A stretch of DNA of 64,000 bases from Nitrosopumilus ureiphilus (GCF_013407185.1 NZ_CP026995.1:186001-250000), one strand, 5' to 3'. Positions 1-9,062 are shown, counted from the stretch's first letter. Made by a program: numbers and translations. Notes: generated from the letters alone by a model not told the origin.

Positions 1-119
1 AGAAAATGCGTCTCTGAATCTCTTTAGAGAAAAAGATCGAAAGTTTTCTTTATCAGGACTTAATGTAATGCATCCATCTCGTTTCGATCTGCGTTGATAT
101 CTAGTAATCTTGAAAACCC

Positions 120-127
120 TTAAATAG
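120..127 (+). promoter_or_regulatory. TATA box of the terminal oxidase operon
   Basis: An archaeal TATA-like TTAAATAG lies 29 bp before the first ATG of the oxidase operon. That spacing predicts a very short or absent leader. No other promoter-like box is visible before the next oxidase genes, so they are probably co-transcribed from here. Confidence 0.55.
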
Positions 128-156
128 AAATTATTGGCCACGTCATTCAATCGCTA

Positions 157-417
157 ATGAAGAAATTGGTCGGATTATTCTTGGTATTGGCAGTTATAGT
201 GGTAATTCCAGCTGTACAGTCAGCATTTGCTGCAGGTGATGAACCTGGAGAATACCTCGATCGTAGAGTGATTATCTGGAACTTGTTTTTTAAAATGATG
301 ACTATAGCATTTGTAGTCGGAGCTGTAGTATCTGGCACTATTATTTGGCAATGTTGGAGATTTAGAGAATCTCATCCAAATGCAAAACCAACTCCATATG
401 AGGGGACGGACTGGTAA
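157..417 (+). CDS. Haem-copper oxidase subunit II, N-terminal membrane half (split CoxB)
   Basis: This 86-residue protein has an N-terminal hydrophobic stretch (residues 4-25, ending in an AFA-type cleavage site) and a second membrane segment (about 45-66). The second segment is followed by W-Q-C-W-R-F-R, resembling the first transmembrane hairpin arm of cytochrome oxidase subunit II. It has no copper ligands. The CuA domain is in the next ORF, only 2 bp downstream in another frame, so the two probably form one split subunit II in the cytoplasmic membrane. A small independent oxidase subunit is the alternative. Confidence 0.7.
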   Translation: MKKLVGLFLVLAVIVVIPAVQSAFAAGDEPGEYLDRRVIIWNLFFKMMTIAFVVGAVVSGTIIWQCWRFRESHPNAKPTPYEGTDW

Positions 418-419
418 AA

Positions 420-851
420 TTGAGTGGACATTCTAACTGGCCTGAATGGATCTACGTTGGTGTTGTAATTGCGTTAATGGTTTGGGTAGGTGCAGAAGCT
501 TGGGAGGCAGAAAGACTTGTTGACCATGTTCCTGCAGATGCCGAAGTTATCAAAGTAATGGGACAGCAATGGTTCTGGACTTTTGAGCATGAAGATGGTA
601 CCAAAGAAATAGGTGAATTACATGTTGAAAAAGGCAAGGCATACAAGTTTGAGATAGAATCCAAAGATGTCAATCATTCTTTTAACATTCATGATTATGT
701 TGTTTTGATGGATGCAATTCCTGGCAGAGTTAATACTGTATGGTTTGCACCAACTGATGTTGGAGAACATGATATTCAATGCAGAGAATACTGTGGATTA
801 ATTCACTATAACATGCGAGGCAAATTATATGTGGAGGAACCATCATCTTGA
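420..851 (+). CDS. coxB: Haem-copper oxidase subunit II, CuA domain
   Basis: The protein accepts electrons from copper proteins and passes them to subunit I. It has one N-terminal membrane segment (about 10-26) and then a cupredoxin fold. The complete CuA motif C-x3-C-x3-H-x2-M is visible (CREYCGLIHYNM), with the upstream His in SFNIH. At 143 residues it is shorter than usual subunit II because the first membrane helix is in the preceding ORF. It starts with TTG 2 bp after the previous stop, implying translational coupling. Confidence 0.9.
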   Translation: MSGHSNWPEWIYVGVVIALMVWVGAEAWEAERLVDHVPADAEVIKVMGQQWFWTFEHEDGTKEIGELHVEKGKAYKFEIESKDVNHSFNIHDYVVLMDAIPGRVNTVWFAPTDVGEHDIQCREYCGLIHYNMRGKLYVEEPSS

Positions 852-888
852 TAACGCTTTTATCACAACTATCTGGAGGAATTAACTA

Positions 889-2415
889 ATGGTTCTGGAA
901 CTACAAAAGCCACGTCCAATTTGGCAAATAATGTTTTCAACCCATCACACTGATGTGGGTTTACTTTACCTAATTACATCATTAGGATTTTTGTTCTTAG
1001 GTGGCGCATTAGCTCTTGCAATTAGAGCAGAGTTATTCTTACCCGGTGCACAGATTATTGGGGATGCAATGACCTTTAACAGAATCTTTACTGTTCACGG
1101 TACCACATTGATCTTTTTGTTTATCTTGCCATTTGCATCTTCAGTTGGTAATTACTTTGTTCCACTTATGGTTAGATACAAAGACATGGCATATCCGAAA
1201 CTCAACGCAATTGCATTCTGGATGATTCCACCAGCTGGTGCACTCATCTGGTTGGGCTTTGCAGACTTTACATGGTATGCAACACCACCATATTCAATCA
1301 TCAGTGCTCCAGGTCCAGCCGCTGACATGTGGATATTTGGATTAAAGATCTTGGGTATCTCATCAGTGCTTGGTGCCATCAACTTTATCGTCACAATTCT
1401 CAAATGTAAACATCCAGACATGTCAATTGGACAAGTTCCACTTTTGGCATGGTCATTTTTGTCATCCTCTTTGATTATTCTCGTTGCAATTCCAACATTT
1501 GCTGCGGCACTCTTAATGTTACTTACTGACAGACTTGGCGTTAGTGGATTCTTCAATCCTGCAATGGGAGGAGATCCAATTGCATATGCTCACTTGTTCT
1601 GGTTTACGTTCCATCCAGAGGTATACGTACTAGTCATTCCTGCAATTGGAATGATGTATGAAATCATCCCAAGATTTTCAAGAAAACCAATTCACAGCTA
1701 CAACTCTGGAATCTTTGCATTTGTACTATTGTCTATTGTAGGATTTTCATCATGGGCACACCACATGTACGCAACTGGCATGTCATTTACTGAAAAAACG
1801 GTCTTTATGGTAGGAACCCTTGCAGCAGTTCCAGCATCTGCTTTACATGTCTTTAACTTTTTAGCAACAATGTGGAATGGTAGAATCAAATTTGCAACAC
1901 CAATGATGTGGGCAGTTGGAGGAATTGCATTGTTCTTCTCTGCAGGTGCAGGCGGTGTGGCAAATGCTGCCATGCCATTGGATTTCCAAACACATGACTC
2001 ATACTGGGTAGTTGGCCACTTTCATCTCTTTGTGATGGGTACCATTGCATTTGGTTCAATTGGTTTCCTCTACTACATGTTCCCATATGTTACAGGAAGA
2101 ATGTACAATGAATCAATGGGCAAAGTCCACTTTGTCATGTCATTCATTGGAACTGTAATGGTATTCTTTACACAACACGTACTTGGCTTGTATGGAATGC
2201 CAAGAAGAATTTTCGATTATCCTCCAATTCCAGAATGGATTGCTATGAACCAGATTGCAACTGTTGGTGCCATGATTATTGGTGTCAGCATGGTAGTCTT
2301 CTTGGCAAACATGATTTACAGTTCTGGAAAAGGAAAACTTGCAAATACCGAAGATCCATTCGGCGTAGGTGGCAAGTACTACTATCCATTTGAGGCAAAG
2401 AACCCATCACACTAG
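889..2415 (+). CDS. coxA: Haem-copper oxidase subunit I
   Basis: This is the catalytic subunit of the proton-pumping terminal oxidase that reduces O2 to water in the ammonia-oxidation respiratory chain. It has 508 residues and about 12 membrane helices. Visible ligands include the haem His in TVHGTT, the CuB motif HPEVY with the cross-linking Tyr, the HH pair in SWAHHMY, and GHFHLFVMG for the two haems. The residues before HPEV are T-F, not the XG or YS of typical A1 and A2 types, so its K/D channel details may differ. A GGAGGA ribosome-binding site precedes the ATG. Confidence 0.97.
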   Translation: MVLELQKPRPIWQIMFSTHHTDVGLLYLITSLGFLFLGGALALAIRAELFLPGAQIIGDAMTFNRIFTVHGTTLIFLFILPFASSVGNYFVPLMVRYKDMAYPKLNAIAFWMIPPAGALIWLGFADFTWYATPPYSIISAPGPAADMWIFGLKILGISSVLGAINFIVTILKCKHPDMSIGQVPLLAWSFLSSSLIILVAIPTFAAALLMLLTDRLGVSGFFNPAMGGDPIAYAHLFWFTFHPEVYVLVIPAIGMMYEIIPRFSRKPIHSYNSGIFAFVLLSIVGFSSWAHHMYATGMSFTEKTVFMVGTLAAVPASALHVFNFLATMWNGRIKFATPMMWAVGGIALFFSAGAGGVANAAMPLDFQTHDSYWVVGHFHLFVMGTIAFGSIGFLYYMFPYVTGRMYNESMGKVHFVMSFIGTVMVFFTQHVLGLYGMPRRIFDYPPIPEWIAMNQIATVGAMIIGVSMVVFLANMIYSSGKGKLANTEDPFGVGGKYYYPFEAKNPSH

Positions 2416-2427
2416 GAGATAAATGAA

Positions 2428-3390
2428 ATGAGTCACGAGAATAACCAAACAATTTACAGGACAACTTCAGCTAGAACTGGAAAAATGATGATAATCATGT
2501 TAGGAATTTGTATTGTAGGCGGAGTTATCTTCTTTTCAATGTGGGACTATTGGATTTCATCCCCAGCCCCAGTTGTTGCGATGATGGCAGGAAAAGCAGA
2601 CGATTTAGCACCTGCAGCGCAAACAGGAAAAACAATTACACAGGATCTTTCGTTTATAGAGTCCTCTGACTTTAGGACTTTGGCCTTTAATGCATTACCT
2701 GGAGAGCCTGATAACAATCCAACAATTAACATGAATGTTGGAGATAAAGTTGTGTTTAACGTTGTCAATGATGGTAAATCATTTCATGCTCTTGGTGTAA
2801 CAAAAGATACCGAAGGCTTTGGTGGAATAGTTCCTGGCAGTGAGGTAGGATCAGCATCAAAGCCATTAAAGCCAGGAGAGGACGGAACTGCAGAATTTAT
2901 CGCAGGTGAGGAGGGAACTTACTATTACATCTGTACAGTTCCAGGTCATAGAGAACAAGGAATGGTAGGAGAGATCATCGTTGGTCCTTCACAAGGTGGT
3001 GGCTCAAAAGCTGCAGCACCACCAACCGGTGTGTCTCATGATTTTACTTTGGACTTTGTAGAATCCAGTGACTTTAGGACTTTGGCATTTAACGCATTAC
3101 CCGGAGAGGATGGACATAATCCAGAAATTAAAGTAAATTCTGGCGATGAAGTGACTATTACGGCTAATAATCTAGGAAAATCATTTCACGCATTTGGAGT
3201 TGTTTCAAATCCTGAAGACTTTAACAGTATAGTGATGAATTCAGCAATTGCAGCAGCATCAAACCCATTAAAACCAGGTGAAGGTGGCAGTGTTACATTT
3301 ACTGCTGGTGCGCCGGGAACTTACTATTACATCTGTACTGTTCCAGGCCATGCATTGCAGGGCATGCAAGGTAGTTTCATAGTAGAATAA
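2428..3390 (+). CDS. Tandem-cupredoxin (plastocyanin-like) membrane-anchored protein
   Basis: A single N-terminal membrane anchor (about 20-42) is followed by two homologous blue-copper domains (about 70-190 and 205-320). Each repeats S-S-D-F-R-T-L-A-F-N-A-L-P-G-E near its start and ends in YYYICTVPGH, which supplies Cys and His ligands. The last ligand is Met in both (GMVG and GMQG). Its position between oxidase subunit I and haem A synthase suggests it delivers electrons to CuA outside the cell. A GGAG site overlaps the coxA stop codon. Confidence 0.88.
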   Translation: MSHENNQTIYRTTSARTGKMMIIMLGICIVGGVIFFSMWDYWISSPAPVVAMMAGKADDLAPAAQTGKTITQDLSFIESSDFRTLAFNALPGEPDNNPTINMNVGDKVVFNVVNDGKSFHALGVTKDTEGFGGIVPGSEVGSASKPLKPGEDGTAEFIAGEEGTYYYICTVPGHREQGMVGEIIVGPSQGGGSKAAAPPTGVSHDFTLDFVESSDFRTLAFNALPGEDGHNPEIKVNSGDEVTITANNLGKSFHAFGVVSNPEDFNSIVMNSAIAAASNPLKPGEGGSVTFTAGAPGTYYYICTVPGHALQGMQGSFIVE

Positions 3391-3392
3391 TT

Positions 3393-3836
3393 TTGGCAAT
3401 TCAATATCTTGCACTAGCGACAATGATTGTTTTGTATTCTCTAATGTTTGTTGGAGGATATGTTTCAGCTGCTGGACTTGGGCTGACTTGTCCTGAATGG
3501 CCTTTGTGTCCTGATGGTGTCCTGCCTTCTGAAGAGTATCTTATTGAATGGATTCATAGATTTGTTGCTGCTACCACTGCAAGCTTAGTTGCTGCAACAA
3601 TGATTGCAAGCTGGCTAAATAAAAATGCTGATAAAAAGATCAAGTTCACTAGTACATTTGCATCTGCATTGGTAATTACACAAATCACATTAGGTGCGCT
3701 TGTAATTGATATGAAACTTCATGCTGTCCTAGTTGCGATTCACCTTGGAGTTGGAATACTGTTGTTTTCAATGGTGTTGCTGACTACCTTGTTTGCATTT
3801 AGAATTTCTAGGATGACTGTAAAATCTACAGTTTAG
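3393..3836 (+). CDS. ctaA: Half-size haem A synthase (CtaA/COX15 family)
   Basis: The 147-residue protein has four predicted membrane helices, half the bacterial size, as known for some archaeal CtaA proteins. Family signatures are a Cys pair in GLTCPEWPLCPDG and the haem-ligand region IEWIHRFVA, with a second His in the AIHLGVG helix. It would oxidise haem O to haem A for the oxidase encoded upstream. The start is TTG 2 bp after the cupredoxin stop. Its 3' end overlaps the convergent next gene by 11 bp. Confidence 0.85.
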   Translation: MAIQYLALATMIVLYSLMFVGGYVSAAGLGLTCPEWPLCPDGVLPSEEYLIEWIHRFVAATTASLVAATMIASWLNKNADKKIKFTSTFASALVITQITLGALVIDMKLHAVLVAIHLGVGILLFSMVLLTTLFAFRISRMTVKSTV

Positions 3837-4350
3837 ATTTTTTGAAAATTTTTGGCAAGTAAATATAGATCATTGTTCCTGTGAAAACTAGAGCACCCAC
3901 AATTATTGCGCTAAAGAAAATTACTCCAAATGGGCTCTGAGTCCCCATGTTAAAAGTATAAGTTACGATGCCTTCTTCTCCACCCACATCATACAAGTCA
4001 ATCTTTACAATGTGATTTCCTTGCTGTCTCCAAACATAATCAAAATCCCAATGAGAGCCTTCAATGGATTTTGGAGGTATTGTATCTACTTGTTGGCCAT
4101 TAAAGAAAATTCGAATTCCTATTGTAAACCTATCAACTTCCTTATAGTCAAATCCTTCAGTTACTTTTACCAAAAATTGAGATGGTTTCCCAATTTGTGG
4201 AAATTCCGGTGATGTGGCAACCTGTACTCTGTATCCTGCCTCAAATTGCTCTGCAGAATTAAACATCGAATGAGCATATGCTTCATCAAAAACTGCAACT
4301 GATGAAAATATCAAAATCAAGATCAGAAAAACTGATCGCTTTTTAGCCAT
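3826..4350 (-). CDS. Exported single-pass protein beside the oxidase operon
   Basis: This 174-residue protein has a clear Sec signal (residues 5-26, cut near AYA-H), a beta-rich outer domain and a C-terminal membrane helix (about 143-166) followed by K-K-S-K. The outer domain (GKPSQFLVKVTEG, then HIVKIDLYD) resembles YtkA/FixH-like folds linked to copper oxidase assembly, but I cannot confirm this. It converges on ctaA and overlaps it by 11 bp. A role in oxidase maturation is inference from position. Confidence 0.7.
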   Translation of the reverse strand: MAKKRSVFLILILIFSSVAVFDEAYAHSMFNSAEQFEAGYRVQVATSPEFPQIGKPSQFLVKVTEGFDYKEVDRFTIGIRIFFNGQQVDTIPPKSIEGSHWDFDYVWRQQGNHIVKIDLYDVGGEEGIVTYTFNMGTQSPFGVIFFSAIIVGALVFTGTMIYIYLPKIFKKSKL

Positions 4351-4416
4351 TCAAAGATTATACTATTTTACATGAATATATTGTAAATCAATTATTACGC
4401 GGAAATCTTCAAAACC

Positions 4417-4423
4417 TTTAAAT
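4417..4423 (+). promoter_or_regulatory. TATA box for a leaderless transcript
   Basis: TTTAAAT lies 24 bp before the TTG start at 4448, which places the expected transcription start almost on the start codon. This supports the TTG start of the SRPBCC gene. Confidence 0.5.
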
Positions 4424-4447
4424 CCTTATTGGCAAGAAACCCAATCG

Positions 4448-5050
4448 TTGACCCTCGTTACAAAATCAATCGATATTAAAACACCTGTGGAGAATGTTTT
4501 TACCTACTTTGCAAGACCAGAACACGTCTCTGACCAAATCAAAAATGACACAGTAGGCATGACAGTAGTTCCTATGGATATCAAAGAAGGAATGGGTGTT
4601 GGTACAACCTTTAGAATTATCGGTGACTTTAGCGGTAAACGTCTAGAGTGGGATTGTGAGACAACTGAATTCATCAGAAACGAAAAGATCACAGCAAAAC
4701 AAATTGAAGGTCCATTCAAGAAATGGCAAATCACAAATGAATTCAAGGCACTAGGAAATAATCTCACCAGAGTAACCATGTCAGTAGATTATGATATGCC
4801 ATTTGGTCCACTAGGGGCAATCTTGGATAAAGCAAAATTTGCAAAATCTGCTGAGAAAGGAATGGAAACTGCTCTTTACAACGTTAGAGGTTTACTAGAA
4901 GGAAATGGTTCAATTCCAGTTTACATCACACTAGATGCATACCAAAAACTTCTTGCCGAAAAGAAAAAGATGAACGATGTTCCAGTTTCAACTGCACTTA
5001 CAGCAATTATTGAAAAGTACAACGAAATTGAAGCAAAAACCCAAAACTAA
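4448..5050 (+). CDS. SRPBCC (START/polyketide cyclase-like) domain protein
   Basis: The first 150 residues fit the SRPBCC fold. There is a starting strand SIDIKTPVENVFTYFARPEH, a central run of strands, and a long C-terminal helix after MPFGPLGAILDKAKF. The family binds hydrophobic ligands. Residues 155-200 form an extra helical tail of unknown role. The TTG start follows a TATA box at leaderless spacing. The gene stands alone between a convergent exported-protein gene and tRNA-Lys, so no substrate can be assigned. Confidence 0.75.
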   Translation: MTLVTKSIDIKTPVENVFTYFARPEHVSDQIKNDTVGMTVVPMDIKEGMGVGTTFRIIGDFSGKRLEWDCETTEFIRNEKITAKQIEGPFKKWQITNEFKALGNNLTRVTMSVDYDMPFGPLGAILDKAKFAKSAEKGMETALYNVRGLLEGNGSIPVYITLDAYQKLLAEKKKMNDVPVSTALTAIIEKYNEIEAKTQN

Positions 5051-5109
5051 ATTTTCATTTATTTTAAAATCTTAAGATTAATAACAACTCTGGGCATATT
5101 TATTTTGGT

Positions 5110-5183
5110 GGGTCTATGGCGCAGCCAGGTAGCGCACCGGACTCTTAATCCGGTTGTCAAGGGTCCGAATCCCTTTAGACCCG
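5110..5183 (+). tRNA. tRNA-Lys (CTT)
   Basis: The acceptor stem GGGTCTA/TAGACCC closes a complete cloverleaf. The anticodon stem CCGGA/TCCGG holds the loop CTCTTAA, giving anticodon CTT. The T arm is GGGTC-CGAATCC-like. Discriminator base is G and CCA is not encoded. No intron is seen. Confidence 0.95.
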
Positions 5184-5417
5184 TTTTACTCTGCTTGTTT
5201 TTTCTGGACTTGAAAAGATACACAATTTCATATCTCTGAAAAATACTATTTCAAAAAATGTGATATATATTCATGACCCAAAGTTTCAAAATTACATTCA
5301 GGGGTGGCCAAGCTTGGAGAAATGTTTCTATTTATGAAATTATAAACACTATCATAAATTCTGAAATGATTTTTACTCTTCTTAAAATATGACCATATTC
5401 ACACAAATTTGGAAAAA

Positions 5418-6860
5418 ATGAAGAAAAAATATGTAATTCTAATTCCATTAATTCTTGCAAGTTTCATCCATCTTCTAAATCCTGTTGGATATCCTGAAGT
5501 TTTCTTTGATGAGGGAATCTACATGCGACGTGCAATGAATACCATTGATACTGGAAATCCTCAGGAGGGTTATCTTTATGACCATCCGTATTTTGGTCAG
5601 ATTCTTTTAGCAGGTGTTTTACAAATTACAAACTATCCACCTGACACATCCACTGAACCTGGATCCCTCCAGAATCTCTATCTAATTCCAAGATTGTTCA
5701 TGGGGCTAATTGCAGTACTGAACACTTTTCTTGTATACCTTATTGCAAAAGAAAAGTTCAACTGCAATGTAGCATTACTATCCTCAACTCTATTTGCAGT
5801 GATGCCGTACACTTGGGTTTTTAACAGAATACTTCTTGATTCAATGCTTTTACCATTTCTTCTTGCATCTATCCTACTTGCAATACATTTTGCAAAGCCG
5901 CAAAGCAAAATGTGGATTGCGCCGTTATCGGGAATTTTTTTAGGCCTTGCAATATTTACTAAAGTTCCAGCATTTGTCTTCATTCCTTTAGTGATATGGT
6001 TAGTCTTTCAAAAGAGAAGGAAATACTCTGACATGCTTGTCTGGATAATTCCTGTATTGTTAATTCCGATGCTGTGGCCTGCAAACAGCATTGTCTTGAA
6101 TCAGTTTGACTTGTGGATTAAAGATGTGTTGTGGCAGACTCAGCGAAGCAACAGCATCTTGGAAATAATTGGATCTTTTTTGATTATTGATCCTGTATTG
6201 TTTGTTCTTGGAATGACTGGAATTGCATATTCTGCCATCACACGAAACAAGTTTGTCTTGATATGGTTTGTTCCATTTGTCGCATTCTTGTCGTTAATTG
6301 GATTCAAGCAGTACTTTCATTGGATACCAATTATTCCTATTCTGTGCATTGGTGCAAGCATTTGGTTGCTTGATATACCTAAAAAAATCAGATACCTCCA
6401 ATCAAAAACAATTCATCTAATAATTTTAGCATCACTTGTTGTGTTTGGATTGACTAGTACTATTCTAGTCATTACTCACGATATTTCTCTTAACCAATTT
6501 GAAGCACTCTCATATGTAATTGAGAACCAAGAAGAAAATAGTACAATCTTGGCAAGTCCTGTATACTCTTGGATTCTCTATGATGTGTTTGGAGTGGATA
6601 ATGTTCCCAAAGACTATGCGATGATTCTGTTTGGACCAGTCAACACTGAAAAAATTACAGTCATTGCAGATGCTCATTTTATGCTTGACCAAAATAGAGG
6701 GGAAAAACTAGTAAAAGCATACAATGAAACCCAGTCAATAATAGTCTTTGAAGGCAAGGCAAATGACTTTGATACCAGAATCTATCCCTATACCAACATG
6801 AGAATGAACATTGAGGGATTCTCAATTGATATCAGAACCGGTGAATGGGGCAAACAATAG
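5418..6860 (+). CDS. GT39-type membrane glycosyltransferase (PMT/ArnT-like)
   Basis: This protein of about 480 residues has some 10-12 membrane helices. Its first outer loop has the acidic pair typical of GT-C enzymes (FFDEGIYMRRA), followed by DHPYFGQ. Such enzymes transfer sugars from polyprenyl-phosphate donors to proteins or lipids at the outer membrane face. I chose ATG 5418 because a TTAAAATATG box lies about 26 bp upstream; an in-frame TTG at 5409 is the alternative. The next gene makes polyprenyl-phosphate sugars, which fits a donor-acceptor pair. Confidence 0.8.
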   Translation: MKKKYVILIPLILASFIHLLNPVGYPEVFFDEGIYMRRAMNTIDTGNPQEGYLYDHPYFGQILLAGVLQITNYPPDTSTEPGSLQNLYLIPRLFMGLIAVLNTFLVYLIAKEKFNCNVALLSSTLFAVMPYTWVFNRILLDSMLLPFLLASILLAIHFAKPQSKMWIAPLSGIFLGLAIFTKVPAFVFIPLVIWLVFQKRRKYSDMLVWIIPVLLIPMLWPANSIVLNQFDLWIKDVLWQTQRSNSILEIIGSFLIIDPVLFVLGMTGIAYSAITRNKFVLIWFVPFVAFLSLIGFKQYFHWIPIIPILCIGASIWLLDIPKKIRYLQSKTIHLIILASLVVFGLTSTILVITHDISLNQFEALSYVIENQEENSTILASPVYSWILYDVFGVDNVPKDYAMILFGPVNTEKITVIADAHFMLDQNRGEKLVKAYNETQSIIVFEGKANDFDTRIYPYTNMRMNIEGFSIDIRTGEWGKQ

Positions 6861-6919
6861 TCACAAGTAAAATTTTTTTAGATTAAACATTTTAATCCAA
6901 TTCACAATGAATTTTCATA

Positions 6920-8065
6920 TTGCAGCAAACTGAAATTTCAATAATTTTACCTACATATAATGAATCAAAGAACATTTGGGGTATTTTAGAGCACATTCAG
7001 AAATATATTCCAAAAGATCTCATGACAGAAACCATAGTTGTAGATGACAACTCTCCGGATGACACTGCAAAAATTGCCGAGGATTATTTTCATTCCATCA
7101 AAGAAAAAACTAGCCATACTATTAGCGTCATTAAGAGAAATGCAAAGAAAGGTCTAAGCTCAGCAATTCTCAATGGCATTCAAGAGGCTTCTGGAAATAC
7201 CATCATAGTGATGGACAGTGACTTTTCTCATCCTCCAAACATAATTCCCAAAATGATTGATACTCTAAAGCAAACAAGTTGCGATATTGTAATTGCTTCA
7301 CGGTATATCAAGGGAGGCTCCATTCAGGGCTGGCCGTTTAAGCGAAAACTGATGAGCAAGATTGCAACTGGAATTGCAAAAAAAGGATTGAAAATTGAAT
7401 CCCATGATCCAATGTCTGGGTTTTTTGCCTTTAAGAAAAATATCATTGATGGACTAAAGTTTGATGCGATAGGCTACAAGATGCTGCTTGAGATTCTTGT
7501 AAAAACTAAAGGCGCCAAAATACAAGAAGTGCCATATACTTTTACTGACAGAAAAGCCGGTTCAAGTAAACTTGGAGCATCAACTGTTTTAGATTATTGC
7601 AAATCTGTCTGGAAACTATACAAGTACGGACGCAAAGTCAGAAAAGATGAAGCAAGAACCTCTGTGAGGTTCCTCTCAAAGGCTGCAAGATTCTTTACGG
7701 TTGGAGCATCAGGACTTGGTGTAAACTATCTGGCATCAATGTTGTTTGCAACCAGTGCAAACATCTGGTATCTTCATGCAACTGTAATGGGAATTATATT
7801 TTCAATTACCAGTAACTTTGTCCTAAACAAGTATTGGACGTTTGAGGACAGGGATTTTTCTACAAAACGAACCCTTGTTCAGTATGGAAAGTTTGCAGGG
7901 TTTAGCTCCATTGGCGCGCTAGTTCAGCTTGGGATGGTATACTATCTTGTAGATGGATGGGATATCTCATATCCAATTTCTCTTACTCTGGCAGTAGGAA
8001 TTGCAGCATTTAGTAACTTTATTCTAAACAAAAAGTGGACATTCAAGGAAAAAGTTTGGAGTTAG
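6920..8065 (+). CDS. Dolichyl-phosphate mannosyltransferase-like GT2 fused to GtrA
   Basis: Residues 1-235 form a GT-A family 2 transferase: ILPTYNES at the start, VVDDNSPDD, and the metal-binding VMDSDFSHPP. Residues 250-381 form a GtrA-like four-helix membrane domain with the paired NFVLNKYWTF and NFILNKKWTF segments. The fusion is common in archaea. It makes polyprenyl-phosphate sugar and may help flip it outward, feeding the GT39 enzyme 60 bp upstream. The start is TTG. Confidence 0.88.
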   Translation: MQQTEISIILPTYNESKNIWGILEHIQKYIPKDLMTETIVVDDNSPDDTAKIAEDYFHSIKEKTSHTISVIKRNAKKGLSSAILNGIQEASGNTIIVMDSDFSHPPNIIPKMIDTLKQTSCDIVIASRYIKGGSIQGWPFKRKLMSKIATGIAKKGLKIESHDPMSGFFAFKKNIIDGLKFDAIGYKMLLEILVKTKGAKIQEVPYTFTDRKAGSSKLGASTVLDYCKSVWKLYKYGRKVRKDEARTSVRFLSKAARFFTVGASGLGVNYLASMLFATSANIWYLHATVMGIIFSITSNFVLNKYWTFEDRDFSTKRTLVQYGKFAGFSSIGALVQLGMVYYLVDGWDISYPISLTLAVGIAAFSNFILNKKWTFKEKVWS

Positions 8066-8066
8066 T

Positions 8067-8414
8067 CTATCTTACATAATCGTCTTCTAGTCGTTTAATG
8101 TCTGATTCCTGAAATAATCCGTAAGATATTTCTAAGATTTTCATATCTGTAATTGCCTCTAGCCTATGAACTGCCTTAATTGGAATGGTGATCTCATCTC
8201 CTGTCTGAATTCTTTGTTTGTCTTTGAGAAATGCATACCCTTCTCCGTTTAGAACATACCACTTTTCAGATCTGTGCTCATGAAACTGGAGACTGGTTCT
8301 ATTACCTGCAAGTATAGTTATTATTTTGACTGTTGTGGTCTCATTATCAGTTAACTGCTCAAAAGATCCCCAAGGCTTGTTGATTTTCAATGATTTGTGG
8401 TCTTGCATCAACAT
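8067..8414 (-). CDS. Cupin, mannose-6-phosphate isomerase type II-like
   Basis: This 115-residue single cupin domain has the motifs KPWGSFE, SLQFHEHRSEKWYVLNGEG and IPIKAVHRLE. These match the C-terminal isomerase domain of bifunctional mannose-1-phosphate guanylyltransferase/mannose-6-phosphate isomerase proteins. Metal ligands are the HxH, Glu and later His. It lies tail to tail with the GT2-GtrA gene, 1 bp apart. A role in supplying GDP-mannose or another hexose phosphate for glycan synthesis is inferred. Confidence 0.82.
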   Translation of the reverse strand: MLMQDHKSLKINKPWGSFEQLTDNETTTVKIITILAGNRTSLQFHEHRSEKWYVLNGEGYAFLKDKQRIQTGDEITIPIKAVHRLEAITDMKILEISYGLFQESDIKRLEDDYVR

Positions 8415-8501
8415 TATAACTCCACTGAAAATGATGATTTTTCTTTACATGTGTCTGGCAGTGCGTTTTTCAGATGGATTGAACTGATCTGATGCAAAAT
8501 A

Positions 8502-8544
8502 TGTTCATTTGAACAAATCTGGAAATTGTATGTTCATATGAACA
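8502..8544. promoter_or_regulatory. Paired dyads TGTTCA-N2-TGAACA
   Basis: Two copies of TGTTCA-NN-TGAACA lie at 8502-8515 and 8531-8544, 29 bp apart centre to centre. The second is a perfect 14-bp palindrome. They sit 88-130 bp upstream of the cupin start. Paired dyads about three helical turns apart suggest a regulator binding as two dimers on one DNA face. The regulated gene and regulator are unknown. Confidence 0.45.
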
Positions 8545-8565
8545 AACATTTCTAGAATGCCCCCC

Positions 8566-8583
8566 CTCTCATTGAGAGTTTTT
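8566..8583 (+). terminator. Hairpin plus T-tract
   Basis: CTCTCA-T-TGAGAG is followed by five T residues on the plus strand. It looks like a hairpin terminator, though archaea usually need only the T-tract. No plus-strand gene ends just before it, so it may serve an unannotated transcript or be fortuitous. Confidence 0.25.
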
Positions 8584-8682
8584 GGATACTAATAGAATTT
8601 GTATACATTAGTTAATTGAATTGTGTATGTACAGAAAATGCAATCTGTTTGGATTTGTAAATAAAAATAGAAAGAGAATGTT

Positions 8683-8994
8683 TTATCCTCTTCCCATTGC
8701 AGCATATTTTCCCTTGCGTCCCTTTACAAAAAATGCAGTAGCAATTCCTCCAAACACACCAGTGGACAAAAGAAGTGCTCCTAAAACACCATCTAATGCG
8801 AACATGGGCGTTCCTGAACCAGTATGTGGATTTTCACTTGCCATTCTGACTCTCTCTTTTGAGAGTTTCAGAAGGTCATCAAGCCCAGTTTGTCCCTGAC
8901 TTGGAATGTACTGTGCAAATGCAAGGCTAACAGAAGGTAATATCAGAATGCTCAACATTACTCCTGTTGCAATGATTATTTTCTTTTCATTCAT
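8683..8994 (-). CDS. Small exported membrane protein with GSGTP motif
   Basis: The 103-residue product has a signal segment (about 5-27), a short outer helix, the motif N-P-H-T-G-S-G-T-P-M-F, a second membrane helix (about 73-93) and a basic tail. The segment from LLKLSKERV to GSGTPMF matches the outer segment of the divergently encoded regulator at 9063, suggesting shared ancestry or partnership. A CTTTATGC box lies about 26 bp before the start. I do not recognise the family. Confidence 0.7.
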   Translation of the reverse strand: MNEKKIIIATGVMLSILILPSVSLAFAQYIPSQGQTGLDDLLKLSKERVRMASENPHTGSGTPMFALDGVLGALLLSTGVFGGIATAFFVKGRKGKYAAMGRG

Positions 8995-9062
8995 TGAATT
9001 AATTACGTGAAATTTGCATAAAGGGTTTGATGAAATTATTATTTTACTAATACTTACATACT

